Assembly (NCBI RefSeq): GCF_022919835.1
Contig: NZ_CP095074.1
Span: 3,884,001-3,948,000, forward strand
Length of the DNA stretch: 64,000 nucleotides
Source: Halobacillus shinanisalinarum
Lineage (GTDB): Bacteria; Bacillota; Bacilli; Bacillales; Halobacillaceae
Reading direction: 5' to 3'
Numbering within the stretch: the first letter of the stretch is position 1; the number at the start of each line of letters is the position of its first letter. Below are positions 8,019 to 15,615 of the stretch, piece after piece. The translations under genes and the position numbers were made by a program. The notes beneath the pieces are model-generated. The model was not told the DNA's origin, did not search any database, and saw only the letters and a list, made by a program, of their open reading frames with translations.

Positions 8019-9860
8019 ATGCAACACAGAAATGATATTCGTAATATTGCGATCATCGCACACGTTGACCACGGAAAAACAACGCTTGTGGATCAGATGC
8101 TCCGCTATTCTGGTACATTCCGTGAGAATGAACACGTGGATGACCGTGCTATGGACTCTAATGATTTGGAAAAAGAACGCGGGATTACAATCTTAGCGAA
8201 AAATACCGCGATCAATTATAATGATGCACGAATTAACATTCTTGATACACCAGGTCACGCCGACTTTGGTGGAGAAGTTGAACGTATTTTGAAAATGGTA
8301 GACGGTGTATTATTAGTCGTTGATGCCTATGAAGGCTGTATGCCACAGACTCGTTTTGTTCTGAAAAAAGCGTTGGAACAGAAATTAACACCAGTCGTCG
8401 TTTTGAACAAAATTGACCGTCCTAACGCTCGTCCTAATGAGGTCATTGATGAAGTGCTTGATTTATTTATCGAGCTTGGTGCCGATGATGAGCAACTTGA
8501 ATTCCCAGTTGTTTATGCGTCAGCATTGAATGGGACGTCTGGAGATGAGGCTGAAGATCAGAACGAGACCATGGATCCGATCTTTAAGCTGATTATGAAT
8601 AATATCCCTGCACCGGTCGATTCACAGGACGATCCGCTGCAATTCCAAGTGACGCTCCTTGATTATAATGATTACCTTGGACGTATTGGAGTTGGACGTG
8701 TGTTCCGTGGAAGTATTAAAGTCGGACAACAAGTCTCACTTATGAAGAAAGACGGTTCAGTGAAAAACTTCCGCGTGTCTAAGCTGTTTGGCTTCATCGG
8801 TCTGAAGCGTATCGAGATTGAAGAAGCGAAGTCTGGGGACATTATTGCTCTTGCAGGTATGGAGGACATTAACGTTGGCGAAACGGTATGTCCAACAACT
8901 CACCAAGAAGCAATGGAAATTCCACGTATTGATGAGCCGACCCTTCAAATGACGTTCTTGGTGAACAACAGCCCATTTGCAGGGCGCGAAGGGAAGTATG
9001 TGACTTCTCGCCAAATCGAAGAGCGTTTGTTGACTCAACTGGAAACAGACGTAAGTTTACGTGTTGAACCGACAGACTCCCCTGATGCCTTTACTGTATC
9101 AGGTCGTGGGGAATTGCACCTATCTATTCTTGTGGAAAATATGCGTCGTGAAGGTTTTGAACTTCAGCTGTCTAAGCCGAAAGTTATTTTGAAAGAAATT
9201 GATGGGGTAACTTGTGAGCCGATGGAACGTGTTCAAATTGATACACCAGAAGATTATCAAGGTGCTGTTATGGAGTCAATTGGAATCCGTAAAGGTGAAA
9301 TGCAAGATATGGTCAATGATGGAAATGGTCAGGTCCGCCTTGAGTTTCTCGTTCCATCCCGTGGCCTCATCGGTTATTCTACTGAATTTATGACGCAAAC
9401 TCGTGGGTATGGAATTCTAAACCATACGTTCGATGGTTATGCTCCACTAAATAAGGGGCAGGTAGGAGGTCGTCGTCAGGGAGTACTTGTTTCTCTTGAT
9501 AAAGGGAAATCTTCCACTTATGGAATTATGAACCTCGAGGATCGCGGTACGATTTTCGTAGAGCCTGGTACAGAGGTTTATGAAGGAATGATCGTTGGCG
9601 AACACAACCGTGAAAATGATCTTACTGTAAACATTACGAAAGAGAAGCACTTGACTAACGTGCGTTCTGCTACGAAAGATACAACAAGCACCATTAAAAA
9701 GACGCGTCAGTTAACGCTTGAAGAAGCCATTGAGTACTTGGATGATGATGAGTATTGTGAGGTTACACCTGAAGCGGTACGACTTCGTAAGAAATATCTT
9801 AATAAAAACGAACGTGAGAAAATGGCGAAGAAGAAAAAGCTGCAGAATGCTGAAATCTAA
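8019..9860 (+). CDS. typA: Ribosome-associated GTPase TypA/BipA
   Basis: A 613-aa translational GTPase of the EF-G-like class, acting in 50S assembly and stress or low-temperature adaptation. Seen directly: G1 AHVDHGKT (about residues 14-21), switch II DTPGHADFGGE, NKIDRP (G4), SALNGT (G5), and the C-terminal BipA-specific region (GLIGYSTEFMTQTRGYG). The ATG at 8019 is chosen because AAAGAGGTG ends 8 nt upstream and family proteins start at this point; the GTG at 8010 lies inside the ribosome site. Single-gene transcript with its own promoter and terminator. Confidence 0.97.
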   Translation: MQHRNDIRNIAIIAHVDHGKTTLVDQMLRYSGTFRENEHVDDRAMDSNDLEKERGITILAKNTAINYNDARINILDTPGHADFGGEVERILKMVDGVLLVVDAYEGCMPQTRFVLKKALEQKLTPVVVLNKIDRPNARPNEVIDEVLDLFIELGADDEQLEFPVVYASALNGTSGDEAEDQNETMDPIFKLIMNNIPAPVDSQDDPLQFQVTLLDYNDYLGRIGVGRVFRGSIKVGQQVSLMKKDGSVKNFRVSKLFGFIGLKRIEIEEAKSGDIIALAGMEDINVGETVCPTTHQEAMEIPRIDEPTLQMTFLVNNSPFAGREGKYVTSRQIEERLLTQLETDVSLRVEPTDSPDAFTVSGRGELHLSILVENMRREGFELQLSKPKVILKEIDGVTCEPMERVQIDTPEDYQGAVMESIGIRKGEMQDMVNDGNGQVRLEFLVPSRGLIGYSTEFMTQTRGYGILNHTFDGYAPLNKGQVGGRRQGVLVSLDKGKSSTYGIMNLEDRGTIFVEPGTEVYEGMIVGEHNRENDLTVNITKEKHLTNVRSATKDTTSTIKKTRQLTLEEAIEYLDDDEYCEVTPEAVRLRKKYLNKNEREKMAKKKKLQNAEI

Positions 9861-9865
9861 TTATT

Positions 9866-9904
9866 AAAAAAAGTCTGATCCATTGCGGATCAGACTTTTT
9901 TTGC
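9866..9904 (+). terminator. Terminator of typA
   Basis: AAAGTCTGATCC pairs exactly with GGATCAGACTTT around ATTGC, with an A-run before and T-run after. It can work in both directions, so it may also serve the leftward lipoprotein gene. Confidence 0.95.
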
Positions 9905-9913
9905 CCCCAAAAA

Positions 9914-10704
9914 CTATTCGCTTACTTGGATGGTTTCTTCGTGATGACCATGAATTTCTTGATCAGGCTTCTCATAATGAATATTCACCGTGTATCCCCT
10001 GCTGAAGGGAAAGTATAGTCTGCCGTGTATTCACCAGGATTCGTTTCCTTAGCCGATATGAATTCATGCTTGTGGAGTTGGGCTGAACTGATTTCAAACT
10101 TTACCATAGCCCCTTTAAAAGGCTTCTCTTTATGGTTAATATGTGCGGCAAGAGTGGAGCCTTCAGCTGCTTTGAATTCTTGATCTTTCATAAAGTGAAC
10201 CATGAACGTGCTATGCCCGTGGCTATCTTGTTCAGAAGCGTGATCATCTTTTTCGTGATCGTGACCACTTTCTTCCTGAGCTGTTTCGTCGCCTCTCACT
10301 TTCACTTCAACTTGAGGCATGACATGCATGCTTCTTGCTTGCGTATGAGCAATTACTTGATAGGTACCTGGCTTATTAAATGAATAGGCAGCTTTATACA
10401 CGCCATCTTCTGCATGTTCGGCTTTAATCGTATCTGATTTTTCTTGTCCAGCTTGATTATGCCATATTTCAAATTCCACTGAATCGGCGTCGGTCACTTT
10501 TTCTTCGCCTTGTGTAACGACGGCTTTAATTACAGTTTCTTCTTTAACCGGCAGAGGTTCTTTTTCAAATTTCACTTCAACCTCAGTCATCACAGGTTCC
10601 TTATTTTCACTAGCGTTGCTTTCTTCACTTTCACTAGAGGATCCACATGCTGCAAGGATAATAATTAGAGCAGAAAACATTAGGAATGATACGATTTTTT
10701 TCAT
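9914..10704 (-). pseudogene. YtkA/FixH-like lipoprotein with a frameshift near its 3' end
   Basis: The N-terminus is a lipoprotein signal with lipobox LAAC, so the product would be anchored outside the membrane. Two YtkA-like beta-sandwich domains follow (about residues 30-115 and 150-239), separated by a His-rich linker (GHDHEKDDH...HGH), which suggests metal contact. In frame, translation stops at 9985 after SAGDTR. One extra base in the C4 run at 9996-9999 (G-run on the coding strand) restores GYTVNIHYEKPDQEIHGHHEE and a stop at 9914-9916, which is the expected domain end. Start at 10704 has GGGAGA with a suitable spacer. It is either a real pseudogene or a homopolymer sequencing error. 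Confidence 0.8.
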
Positions 10705-10862
10705 AAATAAAATCTCCCTTTCCAAATTAACCATCTTAATCATAACATGTTCAATCGTCATGTTATATGACATGGCTGCCTATGGTTGTGGCAATGCTGT
10801 GACATTCCTATTTTTCTATAAAGCCATCGTTTTAAGGAAAAGGATGGATCACACTCAAGAGT

Positions 10863-10893
10863 AAAAAAACTGACCCTTAGGATCAGTTTTTTT
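10863..10893. terminator. Terminator after bshB2
   Basis: AAAAAAACTGACC and GGATCAGTTTTTTT form a stem with one mismatch around TTA. For the leftward gene it overlaps the stop codon region (10883). Confidence 0.85.
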
Positions 10894-11569
10894 GGTAATC
10901 GTCCCATATATAGTTATAAAAAGATTCTGTTGTGATCCACTTTAATGCTTCCGGGTCATTCGCCTGGATCCCCTCGTCGAGCATTTCGAGCATTCGAGCA
11001 GTTTGTGAAATGTGAGCACGCATAGCATTCAGCTTCTGTTCCTGAACTTTTGTTATGTTATGAACGACGTCTGGCTTACCCAGTTCTTCTTCTGTATTAT
11101 TTGCAAAAGCCACAGCGTGAAATTTTGGCCGTCTGGCAGGCTCGATTCGTTCTAAAGCACGGACGACAGCTCTTGCCGTTGCTTCATGATCAGGGTGAAC
11201 GGCATAGTCGGGATAAAAACTGATCACTAAGGATGGATCGAGTTCCACAATCAAATCACTGACAAGCTGGGTCATTTTGTCATTGTCTTCAAATTCTAAT
11301 GTTTTATCGCGTAATCCCACCATCCTAAGATCAGTAATCCCCATAGCCTCAGCCGCTTTTTGCAGCTCAACACGTCGAATGTTTGGTAGTGTTTCGCGGG
11401 TAGCAAAAGCAGGCATGCCAAGGTTTCTGCCCATCTCACCAAGAGTTAGACAGGCATAGGTAAGCGGGGTGCCTTGATTTATATAGGAAGCAATGGTGCC
11501 TGAAACACCAAATGCTTCATCATCAGGATGTGGAAAAATGACGAGCACGTGGTTTTCCTTTTCGATCAT
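10883..11569 (-). CDS. bshB2: Bacillithiol biosynthesis deacetylase BshB2
   Basis: LmbE/PIG-L-family zinc deacetylase of 228 aa. It removes the acetyl group from N-acetylglucosaminyl-malate in bacillithiol synthesis, and members may also deacetylate bacillithiol adducts. The zinc-binding motif PHPDDE lies at about residues 13-18, with the later conserved HPDHEAT segment. Length and sequence match the BshB2 (YojG) type rather than BshB1. Start supported by GGAGTG upstream. Bacillithiol is the low-molecular-weight thiol of Bacillaceae, in keeping with the host assignment. Confidence 0.88.
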   Translation of the reverse strand: MIEKENHVLVIFPHPDDEAFGVSGTIASYINQGTPLTYACLTLGEMGRNLGMPAFATRETLPNIRRVELQKAAEAMGITDLRMVGLRDKTLEFEDNDKMTQLVSDLIVELDPSLVISFYPDYAVHPDHEATARAVVRALERIEPARRPKFHAVAFANNTEEELGKPDVVHNITKVQEQKLNAMRAHISQTARMLEMLDEGIQANDPEALKWITTESFYNYIWDDYQKN

Positions 11570-11705
11570 GAGTGAATCACTCCTTAACTAGTCATCTATT
11601 CTACATTATTACTTAGATCACCTTGTTTTTAAAGCTATTTGTTTATTGAGAGGCAACAGTTATGTTTACCTATTTTTGCAGAAAGGAACATAGTGAAATA
11701 AAGAT

Positions 11706-11871
11706 CTATAAATGTGTGTTCAAAAAGTTGACGAATGAGAGACAAGAAGTTCGAGGCGCGAACGTTTTGAGGACCACAGCGTATACCTTTCCTACGTGAG
11801 GACCGGAAAAACTGAGCAACAAAGAAATTCGCCGTTTATCATTTTGTGACTTTTTGAACATCCTCTATAAA
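11706..11871. mobile_element. MITE-like repeat, copy B (about 165 bp, divergent interior)
   Basis: CTATAAATGTGTGTTCAAAAAG on the left and ...GTGACTTTTTGAACATCCTCTATAA on the right are inverted copies of each other. The reverse complement of the right end (GTTCAAAAAGTCACAAAATG) closely matches the left ends of the copies at 29.7 kb and 32.0 kb. The interior differs from the other copies, so this is a shorter relative sharing the ends. It ends 20 nt before nadE. Confidence 0.75.
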
Positions 11872-11890
11872 TGAAGGGAGTTATTATAAT

Positions 11891-12640
11891 ATGGAACAAA
11901 GAGTTCAACATCTTGTCAATTGGCTTCAAACAAAGGTTAAAGAAGCAGGAGCGAAAGGAGCTCTCGTTGGAGTAAGTGGCGGCATCGATTCTGCAGTCGT
12001 TGCTAATTTAATTAAACGTGCGTTTCCAGACCAATCACTTGGAGTGATTCTACCGATTAATCAGCGGGTGGAAGATCAAACGGATGCTGTAGCCACTGTG
12101 GAGCAAGCTGATCTTGATTATGTAGGTATAGAACTAACCGATGCTTATAAAGAAACCTATTCATCTATACAAAAAAAGCTAGTGGAGAAAGGGGATTGGA
12201 AAGAAGAAAAATCCCAATTAGGAGGTGCAAACCTTCAAGCACGAATGCGGATGAGTACACTGTACGCTGTTGCTAACAATTATGGTTACTTAGTAATAGG
12301 AACAGACAATGCCGCTGAAGATTTTACCGGTTATTTCACAAAATTTGGAGACGGTGGAGTAGATCTTGTTCCCCTTATTCATATGAGAAAAGAAGAGGTG
12401 CGGGAAATGGCCGCGTACTTACATGTGCCAGACTCTGTGATTAGGAAAAAACCAAGCGCTGAACTTTGGGAAGGCCAGTCTGATGAAGAAGAGATGGGCA
12501 TTTCCTATCAAACGATTGATGCCTACCTGCGAGGAGAAGATATTCCTCCCGAAGATGAACAGCGTCTCGGCGAGATTCATGAACGGACAGAACACAAAAG
12601 GCAAGTTCCAGCCGGGCCTCCTAAATATGAAAAAAAGTGA
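11891..12640 (+). CDS. nadE: NAD synthetase
   Basis: Adenylates nicotinic acid adenine dinucleotide and amidates it to NAD. The ATP-pyrophosphatase P-loop SGGIDS is at about residues 29-34, and the NadE segments GTDNAAEDFTGYFTKFGDG and KKPSAELWEGQ(S)DE follow. At 249 aa with no N-terminal glutaminase domain it is the ammonia-dependent form. GAAGGGAG lies upstream of the ATG. The next gene begins 10 nt later, so the two are co-transcribed. A MITE-like repeat lies immediately upstream, so the promoter is either inside or beyond it. Confidence 0.93.
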   Translation: MEQRVQHLVNWLQTKVKEAGAKGALVGVSGGIDSAVVANLIKRAFPDQSLGVILPINQRVEDQTDAVATVEQADLDYVGIELTDAYKETYSSIQKKLVEKGDWKEEKSQLGGANLQARMRMSTLYAVANNYGYLVIGTDNAAEDFTGYFTKFGDGGVDLVPLIHMRKEEVREMAAYLHVPDSVIRKKPSAELWEGQSDEEEMGISYQTIDAYLRGEDIPPEDEQRLGEIHERTEHKRQVPAGPPKYEKK

Positions 12641-12649
12641 GGAGATAGT

Positions 12650-13207
12650 ATGTCGCAACAAACCGCACTGTTGATTATTGATATGATTAATAAAATGGAT
12701 TTCGATGGAGGAGAGAACCTTCTTGAAAATACAAAAGCCATAACGGCTAATCTGCAAAAGTTGAAGTCTGTGGTCAAACAAAAAGAGATGCCTGTTATTT
12801 ATGTCAATGATAATTTCGGTTTATGGCAGGATAACAAGACAGAGCTAATCAAAGAGTGTAAGAAGGGCCTGGGGGAGCCTGTAATTAACGAAATACTCCC
12901 TGAAGAAGATGATTATTTTATCATTAAACCAAAGCACTCCGCGTTCTTTGGTACACAGCTTGGCATCCTTTTAGAGCAGTTGAGGGTGTCCAATCTGATC
13001 TTAACTGGGGTAGCGGGTGATATTTGTGTTTTATTCACGGCCAATGATGCTTATATGCGTGGATTTGATCTATGGGTGCCAAGGGATTGTGTGGCCTCAG
13101 AACAGAGAGAAGATAATCAGAACGCATTAAAGATTATAGAGCGATCACTTTCCGCAAAGACCATCAAGAGTTACGATGCCAATTTTGATACCGTTTTTAA
13201 AGATTGA
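12650..13207 (+). CDS. Isochorismatase-family cysteine hydrolase
   Basis: 185-aa alpha/beta hydrolase of the isochorismatase-like superfamily. The Asp-Lys-Cys triad can be read: Asp11 in LLIIDMINKM, a Lys in FIIKPKHSAF (93 or 95) and Cys126 in GVAGDICVLFTA. Its position 10 nt behind nadE suggests a role in pyridine-nucleotide salvage, but the nicotinamidase metal motif (DxHxxxH) is not present in the expected place (YVNDNFGLWQDN), so I do not call it PncA. The substrate is unknown. Ribosome site GAGGAG precedes the ATG. Confidence 0.8.
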   Translation: MSQQTALLIIDMINKMDFDGGENLLENTKAITANLQKLKSVVKQKEMPVIYVNDNFGLWQDNKTELIKECKKGLGEPVINEILPEEDDYFIIKPKHSAFFGTQLGILLEQLRVSNLILTGVAGDICVLFTANDAYMRGFDLWVPRDCVASEQREDNQNALKIIERSLSAKTIKSYDANFDTVFKD

Positions 13208-13232
13208 CTTTTTTCAAAAAGTTGACTATCCT
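13204..13232 (+). promoter_or_regulatory. Candidate promoter of the mutS2-like leader
   Basis: TTGACT at 13204-13209, 17-nt spacer, TATCCT at 13227-13232. It overlaps the stop codon of the upstream gene and would give a leader of roughly 380 nt before the MutS2-like start. A second TTGACT at 13222 has no good -10 partner. Confidence 0.4.
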
Positions 13233-13291
13233 ATAGGAAGAGAACGAATGTGTTCTACCATTTAAATTCCTTTCTTAGAGGAGAATGAATT

Positions 13292-13315
13292 ATGAGTGTG
13301 GTTGTTCTTAACTAA
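13292..13315 (+). CDS. Putative 7-codon leader peptide MSVVVLN
   Basis: ATG with a strong ribosome site (GAGGAG at 13278-13283, 8-nt spacer) encodes MSVVVLN then TAA. Its last codons are region 1 of the attenuator, so a ribosome stalled here would free region 2. A competing ORF from the ATG at 13285 (MNYECGCS) has the ribosome site too close. Confidence 0.6.
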   Translation: MSVVVLN

Positions 13316-13445
13316 TCCCATTAATTGGATACGTTCTGAAGAAATGTGAAAAAGACGTGCTTTGAGGCAGGTCAGATTTGTGTTTCCATTTTTTTAGAAA
13401 CAGTTAAGAACAAGCATAATCATAGCAGAAATGAAAGAAGTATCT

Positions 13446-13478
13446 AAGGCTATGGCTTTCTTAAGTCATAGCTTTTTT
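13446..13478 (+). terminator. Attenuator terminator 1
   Basis: AAGGCTATGGCTT pairs with AAGTCATAGCTTT over 13 bp (two G-T pairs) around the tetraloop TCTT, followed by T6. It lies 142 nt ahead of the MutS2-like start. Confidence 0.8.
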
Positions 13479-13506
13479 ATGTCTTTCTAAATGGTGGAGC
13501 ACATGA

Positions 13507-13623
13507 ATGAACGCATCTGTGCGTTTTCGTTCTCCTTACAATCCATACATGAGCTGCGATGAGCTTTGTGCTTATCGTGGCTTTTTTTATGGATTTATAA
13601 AAAATAGGAGGCATCTACTTTGA
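13507..13623 (+). CDS. Second upstream ORF (38 codons) overlapping the mutS2-like start
   Basis: ATG at 13507 has GGTGGAG at 13493-13499 with a 7-nt spacer. The 38-codon frame is rich in Arg, Tyr and Cys (it begins MNASVRFRSPYNPY) and stops at TGA 13621-13623, overlapping the TTG start of the next gene (TTGA). It runs through terminator hairpin 2, so its translation would disturb that hairpin. No protein family is recognised; a regulatory ORF is the best guess. A shorter frame from 13503 has a poorer spacer. Confidence 0.45.
   Translation: MNASVRFRSPYNPYMSCDELCAYRGFFYGFIKNRRHLL
13553..13588 (+). terminator. Attenuator terminator 2, just upstream of the mutS2-like gene
   Basis: GCTGCGATGAGC pairs with GCTTATCGTGGC over 12 bp (G-T pairs included) around TTTGT, followed by T7. 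It ends 31 nt before the start codon, so it must be bypassed for expression. Confidence 0.75.
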
Positions 13624-15548
13624 ATACTAAATCATATCAGAGTTTAGAGTTTAAGGAAATTTTAGAAGAAACAGCTGGTTATGCACTAACGAACGAAGGC
13701 AGGGAGGAAATTTTAGCCATTGTCCCGTCACGAAGTAAAAGGTTGATTAGCCATTTGCATCTTGAAATTGAAGAGGCAAAAGTGATTTTGGCTGGCAGCG
13801 GGAATGTTCCTATTCATTCATTAAGTGATGTCACTTATATGATCGAACAAGCGAAGAAGGGTATGTTTATTCGAGCTGATCAGTTCGCTCGCCTCGTATC
13901 GTTTCTCAATCATTGTACAAAATTGAAGCGGTTTATGAATGGGAAGGAAATGATCGCACCTACCATTAGCTTATACGCCTGGTCGATTGCCGATTTAACG
14001 TTACTTGAGGAGGAGATTCATCGCATAATCCGTCATGGCCAGGTGGATGATTACGCCTCTAGCCATCTTGCTAAAATTAGAAAACAGAAAACAGCCAAAT
14101 ATACGAAGCTAAAAGAGAAAATTGACCAAATGACTAAATCTGCTAAATACAAGCCGCTTATGCAAGAAAAAATGGTCGTTGAAAAGGGTGGTAGATATAC
14201 GCTTCCTATTAAAAGGGAGAGTCGGAACAAAGTAAAGGGGACGGTCATTGACGAGTCCTCTTCAGGGGCAACTATCTTCATTGAGCCAGATGAGATCACT
14301 GTTCAGCAAGAAGAACTTCAGATGCTGAAGCTAAGTGAAGAACAGGAGGTCGAGCAAATCCTTTACGTACTCACAAACGAAGTGGTTGCTTATGAACAAG
14401 AGTTATCAGTGGCGATTGATACCATGCATAAATATGATGTTATTTTTGCAAAAGCAAAATATAGTAAACAGGTTAACGGGAATTCTGTCGTTTTAAATGA
14501 TGAGAGTGTGATAGATTTAAAGGCAGCCAGGCACCCTCTATTAGGAGAACAGGCTATTCCGTTAACGATCACTTTGGATGGTGAGATTCAAAGCCTGTTG
14601 ATTACTGGTCCGAATACCGGCGGGAAAACAGTTACACTTAAAACAGTGGGTCTGCTGTCGTTAATGGCACAATCGGGTTTGCACATCCCCGCAGCTAAAG
14701 GGAGCTCACTTCCCCTTTTTCAACACATTCTCGTTGATATCGGCGACGGCCAGAACATTCAGGAAAATTTAAGCACGTTTAGCTCACGACTTGTGAATAT
14801 CATAGAAGTGATCAAGCAGGCCAATGATCACACCCTTGTGCTGCTAGATGAGTTGGGATCTGGAACCGACCCCGGAGAAGGGATGGGCTTGGCTACCGCT
14901 ATCCTGGATCAACTGGCAGATAAAGGTTCAACCATCTTAGCTACAACACACTACAGTGAAATGAAGGAGTATGCCAACACGAAGCAAGGATTCTTAAATG
15001 CAGCGATGGAATTTGATGTTGGAACTTTAAAACCAACTTATAAACTCACTTTAGGTGCAAGTGGGAAAAGCCAGGCATTTGATATTGCCCTTAAGCTAGG
15101 ACTCCACCCTCAGATTATTGAGAAAGCTTACGCGATTACCTATAAAAAAGCTACCCATTTTCACGTGGATGAGGCAAAGCTTGGGAAGATGGAGTACATG
15201 CAGCAAATTGCTGTCAATCGATATGGTCAGCGTCAGGCAAAGTCACAAGAAAAGAATGACGACAAAGCCAGTCAATTTCAAATGGGTGACAATGTAACTG
15301 TGCAAGCGACGGGAGAAACAGCGATTGTTTACAAAGGACCAGATAAAAAGGGGAACTATATTGTCCAAATTAAAGGGGAGAAGCAAACGATTAACCATAA
15401 GCGGCTAAAGCTGCACATTCCGGCCAGTGAACTTTACCCAGATGACTATGACTTTGATATTATTTTTAAATCAAAGGAATACCGGAAAATCAAACATCAA
15501 ATGGGAAGAAAGCATATAGAAGGATTAAGCTTAGATGAAGAGGAATAA
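13620..15548 (+). CDS. MutS2-like ATPase lacking the Smr domain
   Basis: 642-aa MutS-superfamily ATPase. The Walker A motif GPNTGGKT (about residues 330-337), the ABC-like STFSSR segment and Walker B LVLLDELGSGTDPGEG (about 405-420) match MutS2. A KOW-like segment (GDNVTVQATGETAIVYKG) follows, but the protein stops at DEEE without the roughly 75-residue Smr nuclease domain of the ~785-aa MutS2. Bacillus MutS2 acts on collided ribosomes and in recombination control; a ribosome-linked role here is inference, favoured by the attenuator-like leader. Start is TTG with AGGAGG at an 8-nt spacer. This is probably a second, specialised paralogue rather than the housekeeping mutS2. Confidence 0.82.
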   Translation: MNTKSYQSLEFKEILEETAGYALTNEGREEILAIVPSRSKRLISHLHLEIEEAKVILAGSGNVPIHSLSDVTYMIEQAKKGMFIRADQFARLVSFLNHCTKLKRFMNGKEMIAPTISLYAWSIADLTLLEEEIHRIIRHGQVDDYASSHLAKIRKQKTAKYTKLKEKIDQMTKSAKYKPLMQEKMVVEKGGRYTLPIKRESRNKVKGTVIDESSSGATIFIEPDEITVQQEELQMLKLSEEQEVEQILYVLTNEVVAYEQELSVAIDTMHKYDVIFAKAKYSKQVNGNSVVLNDESVIDLKAARHPLLGEQAIPLTITLDGEIQSLLITGPNTGGKTVTLKTVGLLSLMAQSGLHIPAAKGSSLPLFQHILVDIGDGQNIQENLSTFSSRLVNIIEVIKQANDHTLVLLDELGSGTDPGEGMGLATAILDQLADKGSTILATTHYSEMKEYANTKQGFLNAAMEFDVGTLKPTYKLTLGASGKSQAFDIALKLGLHPQIIEKAYAITYKKATHFHVDEAKLGKMEYMQQIAVNRYGQRQAKSQEKNDDKASQFQMGDNVTVQATGETAIVYKGPDKKGNYIVQIKGEKQTINHKRLKLHIPASELYPDDYDFDIIFKSKEYRKIKHQMGRKHIEGLSLDEEE

Positions 15549-15615
15549 ACAGTTTTCTCGTTATACCCCTGCATGCATGCTATGATTGAAGTAACCATAT
15601 CAATGAGGTGATAAT

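Larger units (their letters stand above)
13278..13480 (+). promoter_or_regulatory. Putative uORF-dependent transcription attenuator
   Basis: Four segments show alternating pairing. Region 1 (13302-13313, TTGTTCTTAACT) is the 3' half of a 7-codon ORF and pairs perfectly over 12 bp with region 2 (13402-13413, AGTTAAGAACAA). Region 2 plus its flank (TTAAGAA 13404-13410, AGC 13413-13415, CATAGC 13421-13426) can instead pair with region 3 (13449-13464, GCTATGGCTTTCTTAA) over 16 bp with two bulges. Region 3 is also the 5' arm of a 13-bp terminator closed by region 4 and a T6 tail. This is the layout of ribosome-mediated attenuators. Read directly from the bases; function is inferred. Confidence 0.7.

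Noticed and set aside
7854-8135. 93-codon leftward frame upstream of typA
   Set aside because: It overlaps the typA start and promoter and has no ribosome site or known similarity.
12650-13207. Calling this gene nicotinamidase pncA
   Set aside because: The metal-binding motif is missing at the expected place; only the cysteine hydrolase family is supported.
13204-13227. CAAAAAGTTGAC near 13216 as a fifth MITE end
   Set aside because: Only about 14 nt match the element end, there is no partner end nearby, and the bases also form part of a promoter.
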